Shown here piece by piece: positions 34,023 through 42,799 of a stretch of 64,000 nt of DNA (the first letter of the stretch is position 1; every line of letters begins with the position of its first letter). The position numbers and the translations under genes were made by a program. The notes beneath the pieces were generated by a model. The model had not been told where the DNA came from. It ran no database searches and was given only the letters and a program-made list of their open reading frames with translations. The stretch is from an uncultured Eubacteriales bacterium (GTDB taxonomy: Bacteria; Bacillota; Clostridia; Oscillospirales; Oscillospiraceae), in assembly GCA_900317905.1 (NCBI GenBank), contig ONIN01000007.1:19671-83670 (forward strand). Reading direction: 5' to 3'.

Positions 34023-36065
34023 TTATGCCACGGCGTGGCGCTCGTGGTTGCGCATGAGGATCTGGATGACCACCACAACGGCGATGACGCCGAGGCCGAT
34101 CACGTCGGTCAGCAGGCCCGGATAAATCAGGCTGAGACCGCCGCCCGCCAGCAGGATCCGCTGCCAGAGGGGCACGCGGGTGAAGATGTGACCCTCCAGG
34201 GCGGCGCTGACGCCGAAGATGCCGATGATGGCGGTGAGGGCGATCTGCGCCACCTCCCACCAGCCGGCGATGTTCTCAAACAGCAGCGACGGGCTGAAGG
34301 CAAAGACGTAGGGCACGATGAAGGCCGCGATGGCCAGCTTCGTGGCGTTGACGCCTGTTTTCATGGGGTTCGACTTTGCGATGGCGGAGCCGGCGTAGGC
34401 GGCCAATGCCACCGGCGGAGTGATGTCGGCCACGATGCCGAAGTAGAACACGAAGAAGTGGGCGCTGACCGCCGGCAGACCCATCTTAATCAGGATCGGC
34501 GCGGTGGTGGCGGCCATGATGCAGTAGTTGGCCGTGGTGGGCACGCCCATGCCCAGAACGATGCAGCAGAGCATGGTGAGGAACAGCGCCAGGAACACGC
34601 TGTTCTGGCTGATTGCCACGATGCCGGAGATCAGCTTGGAGGCAAGACCCGTGGCGGTGATGCAGCCCGCGATGCAGCCGGCCACGGCGCAGGCGACGGC
34701 CACGGTGATGGTGCCCTTGCCGCCGGCCTCCAGAGAGGCGATGATGGTCTTGACCGTCTGGCCGCAGGCATTGCCGATGACCTTCCCGATCCCTTCGGAG
34801 CGGTGGGCATGGCCGGCGTCCACGATGGTCTGGGGCAGGCCCACCAGAATGGCGATGACGATGCTGACCGCGGCGGAGTAGGCCATGGTGCGGGTATTGG
34901 AGCTGACCAGCCAGACCAGCACCACCAGCGGCGCCAGCAGATAGACCTTGATCAGCAGGGCCTTCCAGGGCTCCAGCTCAGAGCGGTCGAGGCCCTTGAG
35001 GCCCAGCTTTTTGGCTTCCAGATGGACGGAGATGAAGATGCCCGCGAAGTACAGCACCGCCGGCAGAATGGCCTTCAGCGCCACCTGGCCGTAAGGGATG
35101 CCCATGTATTCCGCCATGAGGAAGGCGGCGGCGCCCATGATGGGCGGCATGATCTGACCGCCGGTGGAGGCCGCAGCCTCGACGGCGCCGGCGAACTCCG
35201 GCTTGTAGCCGGTCTTTTTCATCATGGGGATGGTGACGGAGCCGGTGGTGACGGTGTTGCCCACGGAGGAGCCGGACACCATGCCGCACAGCGCCGAGGA
35301 GATGACGGCCACCTTCGCCGGGCCGCCGGAAGAGGAGCCCGCGATCTTGTTGGCCATGTCGATGAAGAACTTGGAAATGCCGGTGCGCTCCAGGAAGGCG
35401 CCGAAGACGATGAACACCACGATGAACTTGGCGCAGACCTGAGCCGGGGTGCCGATGACGCCGCCGGTGGAATAGAACAGGGTGTAGATCAGTCTTCTCA
35501 GCGGCAGGCCCGTGGCAAAGGTATAGATCAGCAGCGCGCCCAGGACGCACAGGATCGGCACGCCCACGCAGCGGCGGCAGAGCTCGAACATGACCAGAAG
35601 ACCGATCACGCCGATGGCGATCTGCATGTTGTTCAGCTTGGTGGCGCTGGTGAGCACTCTCGCAAGAGAGCCGTAGCTGAAGCACCAGTAGAAGAAGCAG
35701 GCCGCGCCCACGATCATGATGATCCAGTCATACCAGGGCATGTAGTTGGGCTTGACGTGATGCTTGCTGGCGGGATAATACAAAAATCCCATGATCACGA
35801 TGCCGCCCAGGAAGGCGGTGAGGCGGATCTCCAGCGCGGACTTCACGAACAGCGTGGAATAGATGCAGTACAAAGAGAACAGCACCATGACGGCGGTGAC
35901 GATGGTGTGGGGCATCCCCTGCCAGATGCGGGTGTTGGACTCTTTATCGTACTTTTTCATCACGTCCTCGAGCTCTTCCTCGGTGACGGCCACGCTGTCG
36001 GAAACCTGCTCCGCAGCCAGCTTCAGCTCGGCCTCCGGCGCGGTTTTCTTGTTTTTCTTTGCCAT
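34023..36065 (-). CDS. TRAP transporter fused permease (DctQM-type, TAXI group)
   Basis: The 680-residue membrane protein has a soluble N-terminus of about 50 residues. A four-helix DctQ-like part and a large DctM-like part follow, with GAFLERTGISKFFIDMANKIAG, SGSSVGNTVTTGSVTIPMMKKTGY, AAASTGGQIMPPIMGAAAFLMAEY and GMGVPTTANYCIMAATTAP. Fusion of both membrane subunits is the rule for TAXI systems. It imports an organic acid or amino acid with the binding protein encoded upstream. A terminator-like hairpin separates the two genes. Confidence 0.93.
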   Translation of the reverse strand: MAKKNKKTAPEAELKLAAEQVSDSVAVTEEELEDVMKKYDKESNTRIWQGMPHTIVTAVMVLFSLYCIYSTLFVKSALEIRLTAFLGGIVIMGFLYYPASKHHVKPNYMPWYDWIIMIVGAACFFYWCFSYGSLARVLTSATKLNNMQIAIGVIGLLVMFELCRRCVGVPILCVLGALLIYTFATGLPLRRLIYTLFYSTGGVIGTPAQVCAKFIVVFIVFGAFLERTGISKFFIDMANKIAGSSSGGPAKVAVISSALCGMVSGSSVGNTVTTGSVTIPMMKKTGYKPEFAGAVEAAASTGGQIMPPIMGAAAFLMAEYMGIPYGQVALKAILPAVLYFAGIFISVHLEAKKLGLKGLDRSELEPWKALLIKVYLLAPLVVLVWLVSSNTRTMAYSAAVSIVIAILVGLPQTIVDAGHAHRSEGIGKVIGNACGQTVKTIIASLEAGGKGTITVAVACAVAGCIAGCITATGLASKLISGIVAISQNSVFLALFLTMLCCIVLGMGVPTTANYCIMAATTAPILIKMGLPAVSAHFFVFYFGIVADITPPVALAAYAGSAIAKSNPMKTGVNATKLAIAAFIVPYVFAFSPSLLFENIAGWWEVAQIALTAIIGIFGVSAALEGHIFTRVPLWQRILLAGGGLSLIYPGLLTDVIGLGVIAVVVVIQILMRNHERHAVA

Positions 36066-36142
36066 GGGGCGAACATCCTTTCGTTGATTTTTACCAAAAC
36101 TTTCCGGATTTGAAAGGCTTTGGTAAACACCAATAAAATTCT

Positions 36143-36174
36143 AAAACCAAGCTGCGGCCAAAGCCGCAGCTTGG
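36143..36174 (-). terminator. Terminator/attenuator between TAXI binding protein and permease genes
   Basis: CCAAGCTGCGGC and GCCGCAGCTTGG form a perfect 12-bp stem followed by TTTT on the minus strand. It would keep most transcripts to the binding-protein gene. Confidence 0.7.
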
Positions 36175-36199
36175 AGAAAGGTTCAGTTATTCGCGGAGC

Positions 36200-37207
36200 T
36201 TACTTGGTGGGGACAGTGATGCCCTGCTCTGCGAAGTACTGGGCAGCGCCGGGATGATACGGAATATCGGTGACGCTGGAGGCAAACTCGACACTGCACT
36301 CGGCGCCCTTGGCGTGGGCGGCGGTGACCTCGTCCAGATTGTCGAAGATGCTGGACAGGAAGTTGTAGACGTCGGCGTCGGCCACGTCGTCGCGGGCCAG
36401 AACCAGAGCGGCGATGGCGACGGTGCTCACGTCCTCAGGGGTGCCGTAGACGTCGGCAGCGATGGTGTTCTTGGCGTAGTAGGGGCTGGACTCCATGAGC
36501 GCATCGATGTGCTCGTCATCCAGGCTGACCAGATAGACCTGGCTGCCGGTGGCGAGGTCGGTGATGGCGGTGGTGGGAGCGCCGGCCACGATGAAGGCAG
36601 CGTCGATCTTGCCGTCCTTCAGGCTGTCGGCGGAATCCGCGAAGCTCTGGTACACGGGGTTGATGTCAGCCTCGGTCAGACCATAGGCGCCCAGGATGTC
36701 GATGGCGTTGAAGTACACGCCGGAACCGGCAGCGCCGATGGAGACGGTCTTGCCGGCCAGATCAGCGACGGTCTTGATGTCGGGGTTCAGGGTGACGATC
36801 TGCACCTGCTCCATGTACAGGGCGGCGACGACGGAGAAATCCTCCACAGCGCCGGTCTCTTCGAACAGGTTGGTTCCGGTGTAGGCATAGGAGGCCACGT
36901 CGGACTGGCTGAAGCACAGCTGCACAGCGCCGTCGGACAGATCCTCGATGTTGGCCTGGGAGCCGTTGCCCACGATGGCGGTCACGTCGGTGTCGGTCTT
37001 GTCAGAGACGTGCTGGGCCAGGACGGTGCCGAAAGCGTAATAGGTGCCGCTCTCGCCGCCGGTGGCGAAGGTCAGGCTGCCGCCGGCAGGCGCCGCGGCT
37101 TCTTCGGCTGCGGAGCCTTCCGCAGCGGGGGCATTGTTGCTGCTGCCGCAGGCGGCCAGGGCGAAGACCATGACCAGCGCCAGAAGCAGGGCTACATACT
37201 TTTTCAT
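36200..37207 (-). CDS. TAXI family TRAP transporter solute-binding lipoprotein
   Basis: The 335-residue lipoprotein (lipobox LAAC, then an Ala-Glu linker) starts its mature fold with LTFATGGESGTYYAFGTVLAQHV. It continues with VGNGSQANIEDL, QLCFSQSDVASYAYTG and KTVSIGAAGSGVYFNA. These match TAXI binding proteins, which are often described for glutamate-like or uncharacterised substrates. The N-terminal 45 residues closely resemble the BMP lipoprotein at 41201-42427, presumably through shared signal and linker selection. It lies upstream of its fused permease. Confidence 0.92.
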   Translation of the reverse strand: MKKYVALLLALVMVFALAACGSSNNAPAAEGSAAEEAAAPAGGSLTFATGGESGTYYAFGTVLAQHVSDKTDTDVTAIVGNGSQANIEDLSDGAVQLCFSQSDVASYAYTGTNLFEETGAVEDFSVVAALYMEQVQIVTLNPDIKTVADLAGKTVSIGAAGSGVYFNAIDILGAYGLTEADINPVYQSFADSADSLKDGKIDAAFIVAGAPTTAITDLATGSQVYLVSLDDEHIDALMESSPYYAKNTIAADVYGTPEDVSTVAIAALVLARDDVADADVYNFLSSIFDNLDEVTAAHAKGAECSVEFASSVTDIPYHPGAAQYFAEQGITVPTK

Positions 37208-37281
37208 GTTTGGTTCTCTCCTTTAACAGATTCAGACGCGGTTTTTGAAGTTCGCAAAATCCAAAATTGCATCCATGCCGT

Positions 37282-37310
37282 ATTATACCCCATTTGAGAC
37301 GGCATTTCAA
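37282..37310 (-). promoter_or_regulatory. Promoter of the TAXI transporter operon
   Basis: TTGAAA (37310-37305) and TATAAT (37287-37282), a 17-bp spacer. Confidence 0.75.
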
Positions 37311-37368
37311 GCGTCAAAATGCATTTTTATAAGTCGGAATTTGCAAAAACTTTCACGAAGATGGAGAA

Positions 37369-37398
37369 ACCGCACAGGCTGTCTGAAACCTGTGCGGT
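37369..37398 (-). terminator. Terminator of the BMP nucleoside transporter operon
   Basis: ACCGCACAGG and CCTGTGCGGT form a 10-bp stem just beyond the last permease gene. The T-run is short. Confidence 0.65.
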
Positions 37399-37419
37399 AG
37401 GAAATCTTCTGTTGGCGTT

Positions 37420-38412
37420 CTATCGTTCTTCTCGGAAGTAGGCAAGGCCCAGGCTTGCGGGGGGCTGATTCTCTCGCTTGTTGCGCATGCTGGTGATCAC
37501 CAGAACGATGATCGTGACCACATAGGGCAGCATTTTGTAAAGCTCCTTGGTGGCAAGGTTGGTGCCGGTGGGGATGAAGATGTAGAGAATATACAGTCCG
37601 CCGAAGAGGAAGGAGGACAGGATGCCCCAATTGGGCTTCCACAGCGTGAAGATGACCAGCGCGATGGCAAGCCAGCCGCGGTCACCGAAGGCGTCGTTGG
37701 ACCAGACGCCGGCGGCGTAGTCCATGACGTAGTAGAGGCCGCCGAGACCTGCGATCATGCTGCCGATGCAGGTGGCGAGGTATTTGTACTTCTGCACGTT
37801 GATGCCGGCGGCGTCGGCGGTCTGGGGATTCTCGCCCACGGCTCTGAGGTGCAGGCCCGTGCGGGTCTTGTTGAGCACATGGGCCGCGATGAAGGCGACG
37901 ATCACCGCCAGATATGCCAGGAAACCGTAGTTGAGGAAGATTTTTCCGAACCAGCCGAGCTTGGCGGCAAAGGGCAGCTTGGCCGCAAAATACTTGTGCG
38001 TGGCGCTCAGGGCGATGCTGGGCACGTCAGAGCCGGAGAGCTTAATGAGCGAGCCGCCGAAGAAGTTGCCGAAGCCCACGCCGAAGGTGGTCAGAGCAAG
38101 GCCGGTGACGTTCTGGTTGGCTCTCAGGGTAACGGTGAGGAAGCAGTAGATCAGGCCCATCAAAAGGGAGCCCACAAGGCAGCTCAGCACCGGGATGCCG
38201 ATGGCGAGGAAGGCGTTCATCTCCGCCGCCGTGGTGGACTGCTCATAGAGGAAGGAGCCGATGACGCCGCTGATGGCGCCCACGTACATGATGCCCGCGA
38301 TGCCCAGGTTCAGGTTGCCGGACTTCTCGGTGAGGGTCTCGCCGGTGCTGCCGTACAGCAGCGGGATGCCCTGCATGATGGCTCTGGGGATGAATGCGGT
38401 GAAATCAAACAT
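37420..38412 (-). CDS. BMP-type nucleoside ABC transporter permease, second subunit
   Basis: The roughly 330-residue protein of the BPD_transp_2 family has FIPRAIMQGIPLLYGSTGETLTEKSGNLNLGIAGIMYVGA at the N-terminus and GENPQTADAAGINVQKYKY in the cytoplasmic coupling loop. It resembles the YufQ/NupQ permease partner. It has about eight or nine membrane segments. The start is the ATG at 38412 after GGGAGG and overlaps the preceding permease gene by 8 nt. It is the last gene of the binding protein-ATPase-permease-permease operon. Confidence 0.92.
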   Translation of the reverse strand: MFDFTAFIPRAIMQGIPLLYGSTGETLTEKSGNLNLGIAGIMYVGAISGVIGSFLYEQSTTAAEMNAFLAIGIPVLSCLVGSLLMGLIYCFLTVTLRANQNVTGLALTTFGVGFGNFFGGSLIKLSGSDVPSIALSATHKYFAAKLPFAAKLGWFGKIFLNYGFLAYLAVIVAFIAAHVLNKTRTGLHLRAVGENPQTADAAGINVQKYKYLATCIGSMIAGLGGLYYVMDYAAGVWSNDAFGDRGWLAIALVIFTLWKPNWGILSSFLFGGLYILYIFIPTGTNLATKELYKMLPYVVTIIVLVITSMRNKRENQPPASLGLAYFREER

Positions 38413-39532
38413 GCTGCTCGCCTCCCTTCTCTGCAATTTCAGACTTCTCACGCTTGCGGAAGCTCACCCGATAGCGCAGGAAGAACTCGCAGCCGATGAT
38501 GAAGAAAATGATGATGCCGGTGAGGATGTCGCTGAAGGCCTGGTTCAGACCGAAGACCGTGGAGACCTCGCTGGCGCCGCGGCCCATGAACACCAGCAGC
38601 AGGCTGGTGAAGATCATGGCGATGGGGTTGAACTTGGCAAGCCAGGAGACCATGACCGCCGTGAAGCCCTGGCCGCCGGCCAGCGTGGTGGTGATGGTGT
38701 GGCTGGTGCCCGCCACCAGCAGGATGCCCACCAGACCGCACAGGGCGCCGGAGAGCAGCAGGGTGCGGATGATGACCCGCTCCACCTTGATGCCCACGTA
38801 GCGGGCGGTGCGCTCGCTCTCGCCCACCACGGCGATCTCGTAGCCGTGCTTGGAGTAGTTCAGGTAGAAATAGACGAAGATGGTCATGGCGGCGATGATC
38901 AGCACGTTCAGCAGATACCGGTTGCCGCCCAGCATGGGGAACCAGCCCGCCTCGGTAGAGGCGTTGATGATGCCCACGGTGCCGGAGCCCTTGGGAACCT
39001 CCCAGATGATGATGTAGTAGGCCACCAGCTGGGTCGCCACGTAGTTCATCATCAGGGTGAAGAGGGTCTCGTTGGTGTTCCACTTGGCCTTGAAGATGGC
39101 GGGGATCACGGCCCAGACAGCGCCGGCCAGAACGCCGCAGAGAACGATCACGGCGATCAGCGCGCCGTTGGGCAGCTTGTTTCCCAGCAGGATCATGCAG
39201 GCCGCGCTGGCCAGGGAGCCCGCCAGCACCTGACCCTCGGCGCCGATGTTCCAGAAGCGCATCTTGAACGCGGGGGTCACCGCCAGGGAGATGCCCAGCA
39301 GGATGGCCAGATTCTGCAGCAGGATCCAGACTCTCCGCTTGGTGCCCACGGCGCCGGAGATGATGGTGCCGAAGACGCTGATGGGGTTTTCGCCGGTGGT
39401 CAGAGTGGTCACCAGAGCACAGAGCACCAGCGACAGGACGATGGCGAGAAAACGGATGCCCCAGGCGTGGTACCAGGGCAGGTTATCCCGCTTGACGATA
39501 TGGAACAGAGGCTCTTTTGTTTTGTTATTCAT
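38405..39532 (-). CDS. BMP-type nucleoside ABC transporter permease, first subunit
   Basis: The 375-residue membrane protein resembles YufP/NupP. ITLAVTP-type LAILLGISLAVTPAFKMRFWNIGAEGQVLAG and AKWNTNETLFTLMMNYVATQLV are characteristic. The coupling segment is VVGESERTARYVGIKVERV. It pairs with the following permease to form the channel. Its ATG overlaps the ATPase stop by 8 nt, and its own stop overlaps the next start. Confidence 0.93.
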   Translation of the reverse strand: MNNKTKEPLFHIVKRDNLPWYHAWGIRFLAIVLSLVLCALVTTLTTGENPISVFGTIISGAVGTKRRVWILLQNLAILLGISLAVTPAFKMRFWNIGAEGQVLAGSLASAACMILLGNKLPNGALIAVIVLCGVLAGAVWAVIPAIFKAKWNTNETLFTLMMNYVATQLVAYYIIIWEVPKGSGTVGIINASTEAGWFPMLGGNRYLLNVLIIAAMTIFVYFYLNYSKHGYEIAVVGESERTARYVGIKVERVIIRTLLLSGALCGLVGILLVAGTSHTITTTLAGGQGFTAVMVSWLAKFNPIAMIFTSLLLVFMGRGASEVSTVFGLNQAFSDILTGIIIFFIIGCEFFLRYRVSFRKREKSEIAEKGGEQHV

Positions 39533-41057
39533 CGGCTTTGTTCCCTCCCAGTCGGGTCATCATCATGCCCACGTCCCGCTTGGTGGCGCCGCGGCCGGGC
39601 ACGATGCCGCTGACCTTGCCGCCACAGAGGACCAGGATCCGGTCGGACAGCTCCAGCAGCACGTCCAGATCCTCGCCCACGTAGATGACGGCGACGCCCT
39701 GGGCCTTCTGCCGGTTGATGAGGTCGTAGATGGTATAAGAGGAGTTGATGTCCAGGCCGCGGACGGCGTAGGCCGTCAGCAGCACGGTGGGGGCGGAGGA
39801 GATCTCACGGCCCACCAGCACCTTCTGGACGTTGCCGCCGGAGAGACGGCGCACCGGGGTGCTGACGCCGGGGGTGTTGACCTCCAGCTCCTGGACCACG
39901 GTCTCCGCCAGCTTCTTCGGGGTGCGGCGGTCGGTAAAGACGCCCTTCCCTCTTCTAAAGGAGCGGAGCATCATGTTGTCGGACAGATCCATGTTGCCCA
40001 CAAGGCCCATGCCGAGACGGTCTTCGGGCACGAAGCTCAGCGCCACGCCCATCTCCGCGATCTCGAGAGGATCCTTGCCGAGGAGCTCTTCCTTCTTGCC
40101 CTCGTCGGTGATGTAGCAGATGCTGCCCTTCTCCGTGGGCTGCAGACCGGCGATGGCCTCCAGCAGCTCCTTCTGGCCGCAGCCGGAGATGCCGGCGATG
40201 CCGAGGATCTCACCGGAGTTGGCGGTAAAGCTCACGTCGTCCAGCTTCACGATGCCGTCCATGCTGCGCACGGTGAGGTTCTTCACCTCGATGCGGGGCT
40301 TGGGATTCACAGGATCGGGACGGTCGATGTTCAGGGTCACCGGGTGGCCCACCATCATGTTGGTCATTTCCTGGGCGTTGGTGTCCTTGGTGAGCATGTC
40401 GCCTACGAACTGGCCGTGGCGCAGGATGGCCACGCGGTCAGACAGATCCTCCACCTCGTGCATCTTGTGGGTGATGATGACGATGGCCTTGCCGTCGTCC
40501 CGCATGTTCCGCAAAACAGCAAAGAGCTTGTCCGTCTCCTGGGGGGTCAGGACCGCAGTGGGCTCGTCCAGGATCAGGATGTCGGCGCCGCGATAGAGTA
40601 CCTTGACGATCTCCACGGTCTGCTTCTGGGAGACCGACATATCGTAGATCTTCTGCTCGGGATCCACCTCGAAGCCGTACTTGTCACAGATCTCCCGCAC
40701 CTTTTTGGACACGGATCTCAGATCCAGCTTCTCCTCCAGACCCAGGGTGATGTTTTCCGCGGCGGTGAGCACGTCGACCAGCTTGAAGTGCTGGTGGATC
40801 ATGCCGATGCCGTAGCCGAAGGCGTCCTTGGGGCTGCGGATGGAGACGGGCTTCCCGTTGATGGAGATCTGTCCCTCATCCGGGTAGTAGATGCCCGAGA
40901 GCATGTTCATCATGGTGGTCTTGCCGCTGCCGTTTTCCCCCAGCAGGGCAAGGATCTCGCCGTGGTAAATGTCCAGCCAGCACTTGTCGTTGGCCACCAC
41001 GGAGCCGAATCGCTTCGTGATGTTGCGCATCTGGACGGCGGCTTGCTTTTCCTTCAA
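39525..41057 (-). CDS. BMP-type nucleoside ABC transporter ATP-binding protein (two NBDs)
   Basis: The protein has two nucleotide-binding domains, like YufO/NupO. NBD1 has Walker A GENGSGKTTMMN and Walker B ILILDEPTAVLT. NBD2 has the degenerate Walker A GISGCGQKELL normal for this family and signature LSGGNVQKVLVGRE. The aligned Walker B reads VLLTAYAVRGLD. Length is about 510 residues. The best start is the TTG at 41057, 7 nt after AAAGGAGGA. The in-frame ATG at 41150 lies in the upstream gap without a ribosome site. Confidence 0.92.
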   Translation of the reverse strand: MKEKQAAVQMRNITKRFGSVVANDKCWLDIYHGEILALLGENGSGKTTMMNMLSGIYYPDEGQISINGKPVSIRSPKDAFGYGIGMIHQHFKLVDVLTAAENITLGLEEKLDLRSVSKKVREICDKYGFEVDPEQKIYDMSVSQKQTVEIVKVLYRGADILILDEPTAVLTPQETDKLFAVLRNMRDDGKAIVIITHKMHEVEDLSDRVAILRHGQFVGDMLTKDTNAQEMTNMMVGHPVTLNIDRPDPVNPKPRIEVKNLTVRSMDGIVKLDDVSFTANSGEILGIAGISGCGQKELLEAIAGLQPTEKGSICYITDEGKKEELLGKDPLEIAEMGVALSFVPEDRLGMGLVGNMDLSDNMMLRSFRRGKGVFTDRRTPKKLAETVVQELEVNTPGVSTPVRRLSGGNVQKVLVGREISSAPTVLLTAYAVRGLDINSSYTIYDLINRQKAQGVAVIYVGEDLDVLLELSDRILVLCGGKVSGIVPGRGATKRDVGMMMTRLGGNKADE

Positions 41058-41137
41058 GCGTCTCTCCTCCTTTAGGTCTCTTTCACTGCAAGGGACACTG
41101 GGCTCGATATGAGCACATTCTCCTTTGAAGTGGAAAT

Positions 41138-41168
41138 TGGGAAGTCCCATGTATGGTGGGACTTCCCA
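41138..41168. promoter_or_regulatory. Perfect hairpin between binding-protein and ATPase genes
   Basis: TGGGAAGTCCCA and TGGGACTTCCCA form a 12-bp stem with a 7-nt loop. The strong T-run lies on the plus strand; on the operon strand the tail is weak. It probably protects the binding-protein mRNA and sets subunit ratio. Confidence 0.5.
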
Positions 41169-41200
41169 GTTTTTTGCTTAAAATGGTTTCCTTCGAAGCA

Positions 41201-42427
41201 TTAGAAGGAGGTATCCAGCAGGGTGATACCGTCGATCTGAACGTCGAAGTAAGGAGCGGAGCGGAACTCGGACTCGTGGAAGTAGCCGTCGGCCACGACC
41301 TCGGTGTCGCCCTCAAAAGCCTCGTCGGTGTCGACGTCAGCCATGTAGGAATCCAGAGTCTTGCCGTCCACGGTGAAGGTGCTCACATCGAAGACGTGCA
41401 GCTCGCCGTTCTCGAGCTTGGCACCGACGTCCGCTATGGCACCGGCAGTGCCGGCAGCGGCAGCGCCCTCATTGACCTCGGTGAGGACAACGGAGCCGGT
41501 CTCCAGAGTGCCGGTCCAGTCAGCGTCGATGGCGATGCCGTTCTTAACGCACTCGATCATGTAGACCATGTAGGGAGTCCAGTCGATGCGGGAAGACACG
41601 ATGAAGGTGTTGGGGCAGGCGTCGACGGTGGAGCCGTTGTAGCTCACGTCGGGCACGCCGGCGGTCTCGCAGGCAGTGGGAGCGCCCATGGAGTCAGCGT
41701 GCTGGCTGATGAGCTTGCAGCCGCCCTCGATGAGCTTGGTGGCAGCTTCCTTCTCAGCGGCCTCGTCGTACCAGCTGCCGGTGAAGGTCACGTCCATGGT
41801 GGCAGTGGGGCAGACGCTGCGGGCGCCGAGGAAGAAGGAGGTGTAGCCGGAAATAACCTCAGCATAGGTGAAAGCGCCGACATAGCCGATCTTGGCCTCG
41901 TCCGCGGTGAACTCACCGGCTTCGATCATCTCGTTGAGCTTCATGCCGGCAGCGACGCCAGCCAGGAAGCGGCCCTCATAGATGGAGGCGAAAGCGTTGT
42001 GGTAGTTGTCCAGACCCTCAGTGTGGGCCTTGGTGCCGGTGGCGTGGCAGAACTGGACCTCGGGGAACTCCTTGGCAGCCTGGATCATGTAGTCCTCGTG
42101 GCCAAAGCTGTCGGCGAAGACGATGGAGCAGCCGGCGTCGACCAGCTCAGCGGCGGTCTCGTAGCACTCCTGGCCCTCGGGAACGTTGGTCTTGATGATG
42201 GCTTCGACGCCCTCAGCCTCGCAGGCGTCCTTGGCAGCGTTCATGAAGTTGAGGTCGTAGGTGGAGTTTTCGTCGTGCAGGAAGATGAAGCCGACTTTCA
42301 TATCGGCGGGGGCAGCTGCCTCTTCAGCAGCGGAGCCTTCGGCGGCGGGGGCGGAATTGCTGGAGCCGCAGGCGGCCAGAGCAAAGACCATCACGAGCGC
42401 CAGAAGCAGGGCGGTGAGTTTCTTCAT
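41201..42427 (-). CDS. BMP family nucleoside-binding lipoprotein
   Basis: The roughly 408-residue lipoprotein (lipobox LAAC) of the Bmp/PnrA/TmpC family binds nucleosides for ABC import. Signatures are MKVGFIFLHDENSTYDLNFMN, SIVFADSFGHEDYMIQAAKEFPEVQFCHATGT, NAFASIYEGRFLAGVAAGMK, KIGYVGAFTYAEV and LISQHADSMGAPTACE. The start is the ATG at 42427 after GAGGAG. It is preceded by a purine-riboswitch-type leader and lies just downstream of xpt. Together these point to a purine nucleoside cargo, guanosine or deoxyguanosine being the leading guesses. Confidence 0.93.
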   Translation of the reverse strand: MKKLTALLLALVMVFALAACGSSNSAPAAEGSAAEEAAAPADMKVGFIFLHDENSTYDLNFMNAAKDACEAEGVEAIIKTNVPEGQECYETAAELVDAGCSIVFADSFGHEDYMIQAAKEFPEVQFCHATGTKAHTEGLDNYHNAFASIYEGRFLAGVAAGMKLNEMIEAGEFTADEAKIGYVGAFTYAEVISGYTSFFLGARSVCPTATMDVTFTGSWYDEAAEKEAATKLIEGGCKLISQHADSMGAPTACETAGVPDVSYNGSTVDACPNTFIVSSRIDWTPYMVYMIECVKNGIAIDADWTGTLETGSVVLTEVNEGAAAAGTAGAIADVGAKLENGELHVFDVSTFTVDGKTLDSYMADVDTDEAFEGDTEVVADGYFHESEFRSAPYFDVQIDGITLLDTSF

Positions 42428-42482
42428 TTTGTGTGTCTCCTCATTACAAAAATTTATCGTAACCACTGATGTGGTCGGATAC

Positions 42483-42613
42483 AAAAAGAAAAAAGACGCA
42501 ACATGGCAATTGCGTCTCGGTACCAATCTTCTCCTCAGAGGGCGGATTGATAGCCCGGTCATTTACGGCGACCGGCCAGAGACTGCAAAACCATATTTTT
42601 TGCGATGTATCAA
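42483..42613 (-). promoter_or_regulatory. Guanine-class purine riboswitch, variant core, with terminator
   Basis: On the minus strand, 42613-42547 folds as a purine aptamer. P1 is TTGATA/TATCAA, P2 GCAAAA/TTTTGC with loop AATATGG, and P3 CCGGTC/GACCGG with loop CCGTAAA. Loop GG and CC can kiss as in xpt of Bacillus. C74 (in GCTAT) predicts a guanine face. In the core, J1/2 C22 and J2/3 G52 replace the usual U22-A52 pair, and U48 is C. A terminator, AGACGCAA/TTGCGTCT plus a T-run (42517-42483), follows. Ligand binding should cause termination before the BMP importer genes. Confidence 0.85.
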
Positions 42614-42692
42614 ACGTAGATCCGCTGAAAGGTGTTGGATTGTCTGCCATTCCCGGCGCCCGGCGATTGGGACACCTTGAGAATACTGTAAT

Positions 42693-42721
42693 AAACTATC
42701 ATGTGGAAACAAATCTGTCAA
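42693..42721 (-). promoter_or_regulatory. Promoter of the BMP transporter operon
   Basis: TTGACA (42721-42716) is perfect. The -10, TAGTTT (42698-42693), is weak at 17-bp spacing. Confidence 0.5.
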
Positions 42722-42759
42722 GCGGCGAAAAGCCCGAAATCTCGACGTTTTTCGCCGCT
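42721..42759 (-). terminator. Hairpin after xpt
   Basis: AGCGGCGAAAA and TTTTCGCCGCT form an 11-bp stem. It has no T-run and overlaps the -35 of the next promoter, so it is a weak terminator or mRNA end. Confidence 0.45.
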
Positions 42760-42799
42760 CAGACCGTCTTGTTTCACAAGGGAAAAGTCAAAAATAGCA

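Noticed and set aside
33927-36113. A 728-codon open frame antisense to the TRAP permease
   Set aside because: It is rich in His, Asp, Gly and Gln, as antisense reads of GC-rich membrane genes are, and overlaps a clear transporter gene completely.
39525-41057. Inactivated second ATPase domain in the BMP-type transporter
   Set aside because: The degenerate Walker motifs of NBD2 match the normal pattern of this sugar/nucleoside ABC family, so it is not evidence of decay.
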